NCBI GenBank assembly: GCA_023459915.1
Contig: JAEWSN010000024.1
Coordinates: 1 to 64,000, forward strand
Direction: 5' to 3'
DNA: 64,000 bases
Source: Bacillota bacterium
Lineage (GTDB): Bacteria; Bacillota; Clostridia; DSM-8532
Positions 44,456 through 54,376 of this stretch are shown one piece after another. The notes beneath the pieces were generated by a model. The model worked only from the letters and a program-made list of their open reading frames with translations. It was not told where the DNA came from and made no database searches. The first letter of the stretch is position 1. Each line of letters opens with the position of its first letter. The translations under genes were made by a program, and so were the position numbers.

Positions 44456-45670
44456 CTAAAACGGAATCCACTGTGCGGTGGGACGCGCGCGGAACATGTC
44501 GCAGAACAACGGTTGGGCCGCCTCCTGACGCCATTCCACCATGTCCGCGGCATTCGCGTCGGCACCGGACAGAAAGCCGTATACCAGCTGTGACAGGCGC
44601 TGGATGGACACCACACAGTCCGGTTCGCGGTCTTCCACACGGGTCGCGCCCAGTCGGCCCCCTTCCGCCTGGACCAGCCAGTTGCCCTCGTTCCAGGGAG
44701 CCGCCTCATCAAGCACCTTCATGACCAGCTGGCCGGAAACCGACGGAGACAGCCGCATCGCATTCAGCGCGGCAGGGACATCCACCACGCGGACCATCAT
44801 GCCGGCCGGCGAACGCGTGGGCACATATGCGTCCTCGAGCAGCATGGGCAGCGTGTCGTGTTCCGGCACGGTGAGCCGCACGGCGGAAGCCTGCGCGTTG
44901 TGCCGGTGGAAGAAGTGGAGCAGCTTGCGCTTGGCCGCATGGTTCACATAAAAGAAATCACGGCAGCGCAACTGATCGGCCTCCAGATGGAAGGTGACAT
45001 AGCCCTCCAGCGCCCCCGCTTCATTTCGGACACCATACGCAGTGCGCTTTTTGGGTGGAAAGTCCTCGGCACCGCTGTCGGGATCCTGCCACTCCGCACC
45101 ATTGAACCGGCTCCCATGCACGTTGCGCACCCGGATGGCCTCCGCGCGGTGTTCCTTGCCCAGCGGCACAAAATGACCGGTGTCACCCTTGAACCGCGCC
45201 AGCTCCTTCATGGGAATGGTGAGCTCCTGCCAACGGAAGCCCCACTCCCAGCCGTATTTGCGATAGAAGGCAAAACTGAACGGCGCCAGCTCGGAGAAAA
45301 TGCAGCCGCGTTCCCGCATCAATTCCAGCGACCACCGGAGCAGCTGGGCCACGCCGCCGCCATACCGGTACTCCGGCCAGGAGGCCACGCCGCCGATGCC
45401 GCCCATCTTGTACAGGTTGCCGTCAAAATGGATGGTGTGGGGCACAATCTGCACATGCTGGCTGATTTTCCCGTCATCCTCCTCCTTGAGCAGCACCCAT
45501 TGCAGGTTTTCCTCCCGCGCGCGCAGCTGCGCCGCCGTCTCGGCCGGCGCCGTGCCCGCGGCCTCCTCGGCGCGGCGGCGTTCCAAATCCGGGCGCATGT
45601 CCGCAAAGCAGTAGGCCAGCAAATCCTCGATGTCCTTTTTGTCCTGGAGTTTCGCAAATCGTAGGGACAT
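44456..45670 (-). CDS. Eis-like GNAT N-acetyltransferase
   Basis: 404 aa; GGGGAGG before ATG. N-terminal GNAT domain with the acetyl-CoA motif ASWPEYRYGGGVAQLLRWSLELM (about 96-118), FYRKYGWEWGFRW, a second GNAT-like domain, and an SCP2-like C-terminal domain ending in QWIPF; in Eis the terminal Phe carboxylate takes part in catalysis. Eis-type enzymes acetylate amines such as aminoglycosides; the natural substrate here is unknown. Confidence 0.85.
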   Translation of the reverse strand: MSLRFAKLQDKKDIEDLLAYCFADMRPDLERRRAEEAAGTAPAETAAQLRAREENLQWVLLKEEDDGKISQHVQIVPHTIHFDGNLYKMGGIGGVASWPEYRYGGGVAQLLRWSLELMRERGCIFSELAPFSFAFYRKYGWEWGFRWQELTIPMKELARFKGDTGHFVPLGKEHRAEAIRVRNVHGSRFNGAEWQDPDSGAEDFPPKKRTAYGVRNEAGALEGYVTFHLEADQLRCRDFFYVNHAAKRKLLHFFHRHNAQASAVRLTVPEHDTLPMLLEDAYVPTRSPAGMMVRVVDVPAALNAMRLSPSVSGQLVMKVLDEAAPWNEGNWLVQAEGGRLGATRVEDREPDCVVSIQRLSQLVYGFLSGADANAADMVEWRQEAAQPLFCDMFRARPTAQWIPF

Positions 45671-45682
45671 GGTTACCTCCCC

Positions 45683-45822
45683 GGGGCCTGACCCCGGTCT
45701 GTGTCATGGGGTCTGACCCCCAGTCTGTGTCATGGGGTCTGACCCCAGTCTGACCCCCGGTCTGTGCCATGGGGTCTGACCCCAGTCTGACCCCCGGTCT
45801 GTGTCATGGGGTCTGACCACAG
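45683..45822. repeat. array of GGGGTCTGACCCC palindromes
   Basis: The palindrome GGGGTCTGACCCC or a one- or two-base variant recurs about seven times, linked by CAGTCTGTGTCAT and CCGGTCTGTG spacers with periods near 23 and 41 bp. It fills the gap between the Eis-like gene start and the AraC-family gene stop. Confidence 0.9.
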
Positions 45823-46677
45823 TCAGATTCCCAGTGTACGCTTGTAGGCGGAGGGCGAACAGCCCTTCAGCTGCCGAAACACGCGATTGAATGTCTTGGC
45901 GCTGTTGAACCCGGACTTGAACACAATCTCCGTGATGGTGTCATTGGTGTTGATGAGGGCATCCACCGCCTTTTCCACCCTGAACTGGTTCACATACTGG
46001 CCAAACGTCATGCCGGTGGTCTCCCGGAAGAACCGGGTGAAATGAAACACGCTGAAATTGGCCAGCGCGGCCACCTCCTCGAGGGTGAGCGTCTTGTCAA
46101 AATGATTCTCCACATACCGCAGCACCAGTTCCAGCCGTTCGAGCCGGCTCAGGCGGCGATTCTTCTCGTGCGGGGAAATCTGCTCCATGGGTACCCGCCG
46201 CAGCAGCAGAATCAGCAGATCGTACATTCTGGCCTTCAAGGCCAGCCGGTATCCCTCCTGCTTGTCGTGAGACTCCTTCAAAATGGCCAGCAGCTGGGTT
46301 TCCATATCGGCATGCACGCTGGCCGCCCCCTCCACCATGGGGTCCACATTCTCGCGAAGCAGGGCCACGGTGAACCGCTTGTCCCGGAACAGCGCCGCAA
46401 AGGATTCAAAAAAAGCCAGGTCGAACTGGATGATCATCCGCTGCACGGGCCGGGTCTGCGGCGGAAAGAAATGCACGTCGCCGCCGCCCACCAGCAGAAT
46501 GTCGCGGGCCTTGAGGCTGTGGATTTCATGGTTGATGCCCACCCGCAGGTCGTCCTCGAGCGCGTAGATCACCTCCACCGCCTCGTGCCAGTGCGGTGGA
46601 AATTCCTGGGCATCCGTGATGAACACATGCAGGGGAAACTCCTGCCCCATTTGGAATTTCTGGTGTATGGCCTGCAA
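45823..46677 (-). CDS. AraC-family transcriptional regulator with cupin sensor domain
   Basis: 284 aa from a TTG start preceded by GGAGGG. The N-terminal cupin-like part (HWHEAVEVIYALEDDLRVGIN, RDILLVGGGDVHFF) is followed by a C-terminal double helix-turn-helix (LTLEEVAALANFSVFHFTRFFRETTGMTFGQYVNQFRVEKAVDAL...ITEIVFKSGFNSAKTFNRVFRQLKGCSPSAYKR). Probably controls sugar or polyol genes; the target is not evident. Only 1 bp from hemZ, which precedes it in the transcript. Confidence 0.9.
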   Translation of the reverse strand: MQAIHQKFQMGQEFPLHVFITDAQEFPPHWHEAVEVIYALEDDLRVGINHEIHSLKARDILLVGGGDVHFFPPQTRPVQRMIIQFDLAFFESFAALFRDKRFTVALLRENVDPMVEGAASVHADMETQLLAILKESHDKQEGYRLALKARMYDLLILLLRRVPMEQISPHEKNRRLSRLERLELVLRYVENHFDKTLTLEEVAALANFSVFHFTRFFRETTGMTFGQYVNQFRVEKAVDALINTNDTITEIVFKSGFNSAKTFNRVFRQLKGCSPSAYKRTLGI

Positions 46678-46678
46678 G

Positions 46679-48325
46679 CTATCCCTCCTTCACACCCGTT
46701 TTTGCAACGGTTTCCGCACCCGTTTCCGCAACAGTATCCGGGAAATGCCGTGACAGCAGCTCCCGCTTCTTCTCCACCATCTCGTCAATCCGGTCCACAT
46801 AATGGCGAAGCTCCCGCACATTGAACACTCGTTCGAGCTGCCGGCCGTTGTGCGACACCTTTGTGATGGCGCCCGAACCGGCCGCGAGAATGGTCTGCCG
46901 TTCCGACATGGTCTCGACGTTGTACCGGCAGCCCATGCCCGGCCGCGCGTACCCGATGTTCTCCAGATTCGCCAGGATATTCTTCTGGCGGTACAGATAA
47001 TACGGCCGCAGCCCCTGTTGCGTGGCGTACGTGGCCGCCTCGGCCACCATGGCGGCCACCGTCGCGTCGTCGGTGCGCGCCGGCCCGGCCGCGCCGCTTT
47101 CCTGTTCATGCAGCCGGGACGCCCGTTTCACGGCCAGCGTGTGTACGGTGAGGCTCTCGGGCGCCAACGACGTCATGCGCGCAAGGGTACGCTGGAAATC
47201 GGCCAGCGACTCACCGGGCAGTCCCGCGATGAGATCGGCGTTGATGTTGGAAAAGCCTGCTCCCCGCGCCATGGCGAACGCGCGGGTCACATCCCCGGCG
47301 GTATGGGCGCGCCCCACACGGCGCAGGGTGTCGTCGTTCATGCTTTGCGGGTTGATGCTGATGCGCGTCGCGCCGGCCGCCTTGATGCGCCGCAGCTTTT
47401 CGGGGGTCAGCGTGTCGGGCCGCCCGGCCTCCACGGTATATTCCAGGGCTTCGCCAAGCGGCAGATGATCCGCCATCATGGACAGCAGCCGGTCCAATGC
47501 GGCCTCGTCGAGCGCGGTGGGCGTGCCGCCGCCGATGTAGACGGTGGACAGCCGCGTGCCGCTTTGTGCCAGCCACGCGCCCAGGAACATGAGCTCCCGC
47601 TCCAGCGCGTCCAGATACCCGGAGACCATGTGCCCCATGCGATGGATGTCGTACGCGGGAAAGGAGCAATACAGGCAACGCGTGGCACAAAAGGGAATGC
47701 CCACATACACGCTGGCCGAATGGTCGGGAATCTGCAGATAAGGCTGCTCGTGATGGGCCACCGACAGCAGCAGCGCCGCCTTGTCCCGCGACATGCCCGT
47801 ACGTTCCTCCAGCAGCGCCTGCGCGGCCGCGTCGTCATGCGCCGCGTCGTCATGTGCCGCGTCGTCATGTGCCGCATCATCATGCGCCGCGTCGTTATGC
47901 GCCGCCTCCAGCAGGCCGGAGGCCAGCTTCACCGGACGGACGCCCGTGAGCGATCCCCATGGCAGGGTCTGGTTGAACGCTTCCGCCAGCGCGTGATACA
48001 GTGCCGTCCCCGCGGCCAGCTTCGCGCTGCCGAGCAGCAGCGCGCCCTTGTCCGTCTTGTTGGCCAGCCGCACACGCAGCGCGCCCCGGCCGGACAACCG
48101 GCCATGATGAAACACCCGGGCCTGCGCGTCAAACCAGCCGTCCTCCCGCGTCACCACCAGCCGGATGACCCACGGATATGCGGGCAAAACCGTCTCCCGC
48201 CACTGATCCGGCGCGGGATCCGGCACCGGCTCGGCCGCGTGGAACAGCCGGATGAGCCCGGACGCCTCGAAGGCGTTGTCGATGCCGAGAATGGACAGCA
48301 GCAGCGGTTCAGCGGATGGCAACAT
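46679..48325 (-). CDS. hemZ: radical SAM coproporphyrinogen III oxidase-like protein HemZ
   Basis: 548 aa from ATG at 48325 inside the MBL gene's 3' end; the ribosome site is weak and distant, and a longer form from 48370 is possible. An N-terminal HemZ-specific region is followed by the radical SAM domain: CATRCLYCSF (CxxxCxxC), YIGGGTPTALDE, EAGRPDTLTPEKLRRIKAAGATRISINPQSMND and INADLIAGLPGES. Catalyses, or resembles enzymes that catalyse, oxidative decarboxylation in haem synthesis. A five-copy AHDDA repeat is inserted just before the radical SAM domain. Confidence 0.88.
   Translation of the reverse strand: MLPSAEPLLLSILGIDNAFEASGLIRLFHAAEPVPDPAPDQWRETVLPAYPWVIRLVVTREDGWFDAQARVFHHGRLSGRGALRVRLANKTDKGALLLGSAKLAAGTALYHALAEAFNQTLPWGSLTGVRPVKLASGLLEAAHNDAAHDDAAHDDAAHDDAAHDDAAAQALLEERTGMSRDKAALLLSVAHHEQPYLQIPDHSASVYVGIPFCATRCLYCSFPAYDIHRMGHMVSGYLDALERELMFLGAWLAQSGTRLSTVYIGGGTPTALDEAALDRLLSMMADHLPLGEALEYTVEAGRPDTLTPEKLRRIKAAGATRISINPQSMNDDTLRRVGRAHTAGDVTRAFAMARGAGFSNINADLIAGLPGESLADFQRTLARMTSLAPESLTVHTLAVKRASRLHEQESGAAGPARTDDATVAAMVAEAATYATQQGLRPYYLYRQKNILANLENIGYARPGMGCRYNVETMSERQTILAAGSGAITKVSHNGRQLERVFNVRELRHYVDRIDEMVEKKRELLSRHFPDTVAETGAETVAKTGVKEG
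47831..47905. repeat. 15-bp tandem repeat, 5 copies, inside hemZ
   Basis: Units begin at 47831, 47846, 47861, 47876 and 47891 and encode AHDDA/AHNDA pentads at the junction between the N-terminal region and the radical SAM domain. Confidence 0.9.
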
Positions 48326-48935
48326 ACGGATTGTGCATCCTTTCTTCCCCGATGGTGGTGTCCGGTCCATGCCCTGGATGGACCACCAGGGAGGCCGGCA
48401 GGGCGTACAGCTTGTTCCGGATGGACCGGACCAGCGCAGCCCCGTCCCCCGTGGGCAGATCGGCCCGTCCCACCCCGCGGTGGAACAGCGTGTCTCCCGT
48501 GAACAGATGGTTTTCCACCCTCAGGCAGATGCAGCCGGCCGTATGCCCCGGCGTGTGAATCACCTCGAAGCGCAGGGTGCCCACCTGCAGCGGCTTGTCC
48601 TCGGTGAGCGCGAGGTCCGTTTCAGGGAAAGGTTCAGGGCGGGGATACCCGAACAGGGTGTATCCGCTGGCATCAGGATCGGCCAGCAGGGCCTGTTCCG
48701 CCGTGTGCGCGCACACAAGCGCGCCGGTTTTCTCCTTCAGCGCGGCCAGCGAGCAGGTGTGATCCACATGGCCGTGCGTGAGGATGAGATGGGTGATGCG
48801 ACAGCCCATGGCTTCGGCAGTCGCAATCACATCCGCCGGTGGTGCGCCGCAGTCGATGACCGCGCAGGACGCGCCATCACCCACCAGCCAGGTGTTTGAA
48901 TCGTTCAACCCATTGTCCAGCACGCGGATTTCCAT
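48309..48935 (-). CDS. MBL-fold metallo-hydrolase (glyoxalase II-like)
   Basis: 208 aa; AAGGATG before ATG. Metal-binding HGHVDH (about 54-59), HTPGHTAGCICL, FTGDTLF and a final HPGHGPDTTIGEE are all present, the set found in YcbL/glyoxalase II-type hydrolases. Substrate unknown; thioesters such as S-lactoylglutathione analogues are possible. Its 3' end overlaps hemZ by 17 bp. Confidence 0.9.
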   Translation of the reverse strand: MEIRVLDNGLNDSNTWLVGDGASCAVIDCGAPPADVIATAEAMGCRITHLILTHGHVDHTCSLAALKEKTGALVCAHTAEQALLADPDASGYTLFGYPRPEPFPETDLALTEDKPLQVGTLRFEVIHTPGHTAGCICLRVENHLFTGDTLFHRGVGRADLPTGDGAALVRSIRNKLYALPASLVVHPGHGPDTTIGEERMHNPYVAIR

Positions 48936-49016
48936 GTGTCACATCCTTCTGCCCCAGGACAGGCCCATGGCCGGTCCATCTTTTGTCACCAGCGGCACGA
49001 ACGCCGCCAAAACCGT

Positions 49017-49466
49017 TCAGAACGTCTTTTTGCTGTCCACCAGCAGGGTGACCGGCCCGTCATTGACCAGCGCCACCTTCATGTCCGTCTGGAACACGCC
49101 GGTTTCCACCGCCAACCCGGAATCCCGGAGCAGCGTCACCACTTTTTCGTACAGCGGGATGGCCAGCTCCGGCCGCGCCGCGTCGGAAAACCCGGGCCGC
49201 TTGCCCTTGCGGCAATCCCCGAACAGGGTGAACTGGGACACCACCAGCAAGCCGCCCTCGATGTCCGCCACCGAGCGGTTCATCTTGCCGTCCTCGTCCT
49301 CGAAAATCCGCAGGCCCAGCAGTTTTTCCGCCATCCATGCGGCATCCGCCTCCGCGTCGGCCGTTCCGACACCAAGCAGCACCAGCAGACCCGCGCCGAT
49401 ACGGCCCACAGTCTGCCCCGCCACCCGGACGGACGCCTCGCTGACACGTTGCACCACCGCTCTCAT
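49017..49466 (-). CDS. dtd: D-aminoacyl-tRNA deacylase
   Basis: 149 aa from [13 protein letters not shown] with GGGGAGC upstream. Removes D-amino acids mischarged to tRNA. The [17 protein letters not shown] motif (about 77-93) and the C-terminal [12 protein letters not shown] are present; the usual NxGPxT reads NDGPVT. Lies 31 bp after rel, the usual rel-dtd-MBL order of Firmicutes. Confidence 0.95.
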   Translation of the reverse strand: MRAVVQRVSEASVRVAGQTVGRIGAGLLVLLGVGTADAEADAAWMAEKLLGLRIFEDEDGKMNRSVADIEGGLLVVSQFTLFGDCRKGKRPGFSDAARPELAIPLYEKVVTLLRDSGLAVETGVFQTDMKVALVNDGPVTLLVDSKKTF

Positions 49467-49497
49467 GACTTGCTCCCCGTATGGCTTGTTTCTCCCA

Positions 49498-51687
49498 TTA
49501 CTTGTTCCTCGATATCTCATACACATCACGAACGGAGGACAACCGGTTGATCATGCGGTCGAGCTGGTCGGCATGCGTGATCTCCAGGGTGAGATGCACC
49601 ACGGCAATGAGATCCTTGCCGGTCCTGGCGTTGATGGCCCGCAACGGAACGCGGGACTCGCCGATGACATTCGTGATTTCAATGAGCAAACCGGAGCGGT
49701 CGTGCGCCTTGACCGTGATTTCCGCCAGATACGCCACGGTGTGGCTGGTGTGGCGGTACCAGCTGACATCGATGAGCCGCGCGTCGCCATCGATGAGGTT
49801 GTTCTTGACGTTGGAGCAGTCGGCCCGGTGGACCGAAACGCCCCGACCCCTGGTGATGTAGCCCACAATGGCGTCTCCCGGCACGGGGTTGCAGCAGCGG
49901 GACAGCCGGACCAGGCAATTGTCGATGCCCTTGACGACCACACCGCTTTCGGGCACCACCTTCTTCTTCTTGCGGCTTTCCTTCTCGATGTGTTCCAGCA
50001 GCAGATGCGTCTGCTCCTCGGGCGGCAGGCTGTGCCGGTACTCGTCCTTGAGCTTGGACACCACCTTGGCCGGGGTCAACGCACCCAGGGAGAAGCCCGC
50101 GTACAGATCCTCGAGGCTGTGGAACCCGTATTTCTTCAGAATGGGGTCGATCCACTCGTTCTTCAGCAGCTGCGCCGCGGTGTAGCCGCTGCGCTTGATT
50201 TCCTTGTCGAAGAGCTCATGTCCGTGCTGGACGTTCTCGTCACGCTTTTCCTTCTTGTACCACTGGTTGATCTTGTTGCGGGCCTGGGCGGTCTTGGCGA
50301 TTTTCAGCCAGTCACGGGAAGGCCCGTTGGAAGCCGCCGAGGTGATGACCTCCACAATGTCGCCGTTCTTGAGCTCAAAGTCCAGGTTGACAATGCGGCC
50401 GTTGACCTTCGCGCCTATCATGCGGTTGCCGATGGCGCTGTGGATGGCATAGGCAAAGTCGATGGGGGTTGAGCCGGCCTTGAGGTTCTTCACATCGCCC
50501 TTGGGCGTGAAGACGAACACCTCGTCCGTGAACAGGTCGATTTTGAGGTTCTCCATGAACTCGTCCGCGTCATGGGTTTCCTTCTGCAAATCCACCAGCT
50601 GGCGCAGCCAGTTGAGCTTCTCGGCCACCTCCTGGTCCGCCCGGACAGAACCGGTCTGCTTGTACTGCCAGTGCGCGGCGATGCCGACCTCGGCGGTCCG
50701 GTGCATGTCGGCGGTGCGAATCTGCACCTCGAACGGAATGCCCTCCGGCCCAATCAGCGTGGAATGCAGGGACTGGTACATGTTCGGCTTGGGCATGGAG
50801 ATGTAGTCCTTGAACCGCCCCGGCATGGGCTTGTACAGCTCGTGAACCAGGCCCAGCAGGGCATAGCAGTCCTTCACGGAGCCCACGATGAGCCGGATGG
50901 CAAACAGGTCGTAGATTTGCTCGATGGACTTGTTCTGCTTGAGCATCTTTTGGTGGATGCTGTACAGATGCTTGGCCCGGCCCTCGATCTGGGCCTCGAT
51001 GCCCACATCCGCCGATTTTTCACGCACCTGCCCGATGATCTTTTGGATGTACTCCTCGCGCTCCCGGCGTTTCTTGGCGATTTTCTCGACCAGATCGTAA
51101 TAGGCCGCCTCGTCCATGTAGCGGAACGCCAAGTCCTCCAGCTCCCATTTGATGCGGTGCACACCAAGGCGGTGCGCCAGCGGGGCGTAGATTTCCTGGG
51201 TTTCCCTGGCGGTCTCGATTTGCTTCTCGCGCGGCTTGAACTTCAGGGTGCGCATGTTGTGCAGCCGGTCTGCGAGCTTGATGATGATGACGCGGATGTC
51301 CTTGGCCATGGCCAGGAACATTTTGCGGAAGTTTTCGGCCTGTTCCTCCTGCTTGGAGGTGTAGGGAATCTTGGTCAGCTTGGTGACGCCGTCCACCAGT
51401 TCGGCAATCTCCTCGCCGAAATCCGCCTTCAGCTGATCGTAGCTGCAGTGGGTGTCCTCGATGGTGTCGTGCAGCAGGCCCGCGGCCACAGTGGTCGCGT
51501 CCATTTCCATCTCCGCCAGGATGCAGGCCACCGCGACGGGATGGATGATGTAGGGGTCCCCGGAAACACGGGTCTGCCCCTCATGGGCAGCCTTCGACAG
51601 CTGGTATGCCTTGTCGATGACATCCAGATCGGCATTTGGATCGTGTTGCAGGATGAGCTCCCTGAGCCGCTTGTACTCATCTATCAC
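49498..51687 (-). CDS. rel: bifunctional (p)ppGpp synthetase/hydrolase
   Basis: 729 aa from GTG at 51687, overlapping the recJ stop (GTGA). HD hydrolase domain ([13 protein letters not shown] near 64-76), synthetase domain ([20 protein letters not shown]), TGS domain ([26 protein letters not shown]), helical/zinc-finger region ([24 protein letters not shown]) and a C-terminal ACT domain. Sets the stringent-response alarmone level. Confidence 0.95.
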   Translation of the reverse strand: MIDEYKRLRELILQHDPNADLDVIDKAYQLSKAAHEGQTRVSGDPYIIHPVAVACILAEMEMDATTVAAGLLHDTIEDTHCSYDQLKADFGEEIAELVDGVTKLTKIPYTSKQEEQAENFRKMFLAMAKDIRVIIIKLADRLHNMRTLKFKPREKQIETARETQEIYAPLAHRLGVHRIKWELEDLAFRYMDEAAYYDLVEKIAKKRREREEYIQKIIGQVREKSADVGIEAQIEGRAKHLYSIHQKMLKQNKSIEQIYDLFAIRLIVGSVKDCYALLGLVHELYKPMPGRFKDYISMPKPNMYQSLHSTLIGPEGIPFEVQIRTADMHRTAEVGIAAHWQYKQTGSVRADQEVAEKLNWLRQLVDLQKETHDADEFMENLKIDLFTDEVFVFTPKGDVKNLKAGSTPIDFAYAIHSAIGNRMIGAKVNGRIVNLDFELKNGDIVEVITSAASNGPSRDWLKIAKTAQARNKINQWYKKEKRDENVQHGHELFDKEIKRSGYTAAQLLKNEWIDPILKKYGFHSLEDLYAGFSLGALTPAKVVSKLKDEYRHSLPPEEQTHLLLEHIEKESRKKKKVVPESGVVVKGIDNCLVRLSRCCNPVPGDAIVGYITRGRGVSVHRADCSNVKNNLIDGDARLIDVSWYRHTSHTVAYLAEITVKAHDRSGLLIEITNVIGESRVPLRAINARTGKDLIAVVHLTLEITHADQLDRMINRLSSVRDVYEISRNK

Positions 51688-53981
51688 AAGTCTACCCCGA
51701 TGCGTCCGCTACGATATGTGTTGGTGTCCGCCGCACTTGTCGCGGCATCACTGGGATTCGCCGTGTTTGCCGCAGCATGTCCGGGATTCGCCGTGTTTGC
51801 CGCGGTACAAACCGGTGTCCGCCGCGCCTGCTGTGTCATCCGCTCCGCCACCTCCCGCAGGAACGCGAGCAGCTCGGAGATCTCCAAATCAACCTTTTCC
51901 ACGGTTTCCGGCTGCCCGAACCGGTAGCTCCCGTCCGGACGCAGCGTCACGGACAAAAGGCCCAGCTCGTCAAAGACCATCAGCCCCGTCATCATTCGGA
52001 AAAAGCCGAGTGAACCTCCCGACGGGCCCGACAGCTTGCGGGCCAGCAGGAACAATTCCCCCGGCGTGCAGATTTTTTCCGGAAACGGACGGAAATACCG
52101 ATACACCGCGGCAAGGTCCTCCCTGGTCGGGAAAAAGGCTTCCCGCGGCTGTCCGGACAGAACAATCCCATTATAAAGCCATTCCTCGTCACAATCAAGG
52201 GATTCCACCTGCCGGGCGGCTTCGAGCATGAACCGGTTGAAGCCGCGCGCCGGCTGCGCAAGGCGAACCCCGGCAAGCCGGAACTGCACGGAGACCCGGC
52301 CCTGCCACTCGTTGAGCGCCAGGGAGCCCGACACATCCACCGTATCGCCTGGCATCAGATGTTCGGCCAGCGCGCCATGTCCAAAGCCGATGCAGGTCAG
52401 CGGAACGCCGTCCTTCCACCCCGAAATCCGCAAATGCCTGCCCTCGGACAAGGCCCGGACCTCCGCGATCTCCAGCTGCCGAATGACAAACAACGGCGCG
52501 CGGTTGCCCTGTCCCGTGGGTTCGAGGGCCTGCAGCTGCCGCGCCGTTTCCACCGTCAGCAGCGAACCGCCAAGCTCCGCGTCCGCCAGCAGGGCGGGCA
52601 TGCGCATCTGTTCGGTGATGAGGGGCGCGGCGTACCGGTTGAGCGCCTCCCGGAAATCTTCCAACTGGTCCGCCGCCAGGGTCACCCCGCCGGCCTGGGC
52701 GTGTCCGCCAAACTTGCGCAGGCGTTCCGCCTGGGCCGAAAGGGCCTCGAACAGGTTGAACCCGTCGACACTCCGCCCCGATCCCACCGCTTCACCGTCC
52801 GAGACGGACAGCACCACCGCGGGCTTGTGAAACCGGTCGACAAGCTTGGACGCCACGATGCCGATGACGCCGTGATGCCAGCCCTCTCCCCAGACAACGG
52901 TGATGGCGTCCCGCGTGTGGGCCTCCCGGGTTTCCAGCATGGCCAGGGCCTGTGTGAGCACGGTCTCCTGCTCCTGCTGGCGGTCGCGGTTGACCTGATC
53001 GAGCTCCTGTGCCAGCGCGCGGGCCGCGTCCAGCGATTTGCTGGTCAGCAGCCGCACCGCGCGTTTGGCGTCGCCCATACGGCCGGCCGCGTTGACCCGC
53101 GGGGCCATGGCGAATCCGATGCGGGTGACGTCGATGGCGCCCTCCTTGCCGCCACACACCTCGTGGAGCGCGGCAAGGCCGGGGTTCGGCGCCGTGTTCA
53201 TGCGGGCGATGCCCTCTGCGACGAGCACCCGGTTCTCACCGGTGAGCGCCACAATGTCGGCAATGGTGGCAAACGCCGCCAGGTCGATCCAGCGCATGGC
53301 CAGCTCCGGCTGCCCCAGCAGCGTGGAGACCGCCTGAACCAGCTTCCAGGCAAGCCCCGCGCCGCACAGGTGTTTGAACGGATAGGAGGCATCCGGCAAA
53401 TGCGGATCCACCAGCGCATACGCCTGGGGCAGGCTGTCCGGAGAGGATTGGTGGTGGTCTGTGATGAGCACGTCGATGGGCTTGCCGCGCGCGGCCCGTC
53501 CTTCGGTGATGGCCCGCACCTGACGGCCGGCGGTGATGCCGCAGTCCACGGTCAGCAGCACATCCACCTCGGAATCGATGATCCGCTGCACGGCGGCTTC
53601 CGAGATGCCATAGCCCTCGTCCGCGCGATCCGGAATATAGAAGGATACCGGGAACCGAATCTCGGCGAAGAACAGCTTGAGAATGGATACTGCGGTGACG
53701 CCGTCCACGTCGTAATCACCATAGATCAGCACATGGGCTTGTTCCCGGATGGCCCGCACGAGCCGTTCGGCGGTTTCGCGCATGCCGTCGATGAGAAACG
53801 GATCGTGCAGATGATCCACGGAAGGGGACAAAAACACGTCCCTTGCCGCCATGGGCACATCCCGTTCGGACAGCAGGGTCGCCATCAGATCGTCCATGCT
53901 TGTCTGTGGTTGCCAATGCAGTTCTTCTTCCACGCCGGCCACCAGCCAGCGTGCGCCTTCTCCCGTATAAAAATCCAGCAT
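51684..53981 (-). CDS. recJ: single-stranded-DNA-specific exonuclease RecJ
   Basis: 765 aa from MLDFYTGEG with AAGGGAG upstream; in-frame sequence further upstream overlaps rpsU and is rejected. DHH motifs IYGDYDVDGVTA (about 91-102), TVDCGITAG and LITDHHQ; DHHA1 region with GGHAQAGGVTL; then an OB domain. A 5'-3' exonuclease in recombination and repair. The extreme C-terminus is an Ala/Asn/Thr-rich 30-bp repeat tail. Confidence 0.93.
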   Translation of the reverse strand: MLDFYTGEGARWLVAGVEEELHWQPQTSMDDLMATLLSERDVPMAARDVFLSPSVDHLHDPFLIDGMRETAERLVRAIREQAHVLIYGDYDVDGVTAVSILKLFFAEIRFPVSFYIPDRADEGYGISEAAVQRIIDSEVDVLLTVDCGITAGRQVRAITEGRAARGKPIDVLITDHHQSSPDSLPQAYALVDPHLPDASYPFKHLCGAGLAWKLVQAVSTLLGQPELAMRWIDLAAFATIADIVALTGENRVLVAEGIARMNTAPNPGLAALHEVCGGKEGAIDVTRIGFAMAPRVNAAGRMGDAKRAVRLLTSKSLDAARALAQELDQVNRDRQQEQETVLTQALAMLETREAHTRDAITVVWGEGWHHGVIGIVASKLVDRFHKPAVVLSVSDGEAVGSGRSVDGFNLFEALSAQAERLRKFGGHAQAGGVTLAADQLEDFREALNRYAAPLITEQMRMPALLADAELGGSLLTVETARQLQALEPTGQGNRAPLFVIRQLEIAEVRALSEGRHLRISGWKDGVPLTCIGFGHGALAEHLMPGDTVDVSGSLALNEWQGRVSVQFRLAGVRLAQPARGFNRFMLEAARQVESLDCDEEWLYNGIVLSGQPREAFFPTREDLAAVYRYFRPFPEKICTPGELFLLARKLSGPSGGSLGFFRMMTGLMVFDELGLLSVTLRPDGSYRFGQPETVEKVDLEISELLAFLREVAERMTQQARRTPVCTAANTANPGHAAANTANPSDAATSAADTNTYRSGRIGVDL
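51753..51812. repeat. 30-bp tandem repeat in the recJ tail
   Basis: Units 51753-51782 and 51783-51812 share GGGATTCGCCGTGTTTGCCGC and encode NTANP-type repeats at the RecJ C-terminus. Confidence 0.85.
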
Positions 53982-54007
53982 GCGCCTTCTCCCTTGAAAT
54001 ACAACAA

Positions 54008-54034
54008 GGGACTGCCTCCTAACGAGACAGCCCC
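54008..54034 (-). terminator. terminator or attenuator after rpsU
   Basis: On the minus strand GGGGCTGTCTC pairs with GAGGCAGTCCC (two G-U pairs) around GTTAG, followed by TTGTTGT. It lies in the 70-bp rpsU-recJ gap and would reduce read-through into recJ. Confidence 0.55.
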
Positions 54035-54051
54035 CTGGGGTTGCGCGGTTC

Positions 54052-54228
54052 TTACTTCGCTTTTCTCTTTCTCGCGGCTTCCGACTTCTTCTTGCGCTTG
54101 ACACTCGGCTTGACGTAATGCTCGCGCTTGCGAACCTCCGCAAGAACACCCGACTTCGCGCACTGCCTCTTGAAACGGCGGAGCGCGCTGTCAAGTGTTT
54201 CGTTCTCCTTGACTCTTACTTCAGACAC
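54052..54228 (-). CDS. rpsU: 30S ribosomal protein S21
   Basis: 58 aa from a GTG start (GGAGGGATAGAT upstream), the standard S21 length. Sequence [22 protein letters not shown], then [19 protein letters not shown], is diagnostic. Binds near the 3' end of 16S rRNA in the small subunit. Confidence 0.97.
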   Translation of the reverse strand: MSEVRVKENETLDSALRRFKRQCAKSGVLAEVRKREHYVKPSVKRKKKSEAARKRKAK

Positions 54229-54321
54229 ATCTATCCCTCCCCTCTGTGACAAACGTCCAGTTGTGCCGGGGGATTTATCCACTGCGTGAACGGATGAATA
54301 CCATATAACAGCACACCAAAT

Positions 54322-54351
54322 ATTATAAGCCCTGTGGACAGGATTCGTCAA
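54322..54351 (-). promoter_or_regulatory. rpsU promoter
   Basis: Minus strand -35 TTGACG (54346-54351), 18-bp spacer, -10 TATAAT (54322-54327); leader about 87 nt. Confidence 0.7.
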
Positions 54352-54376
54352 GTTCTTTGTGGATGCCGATTCCTGC

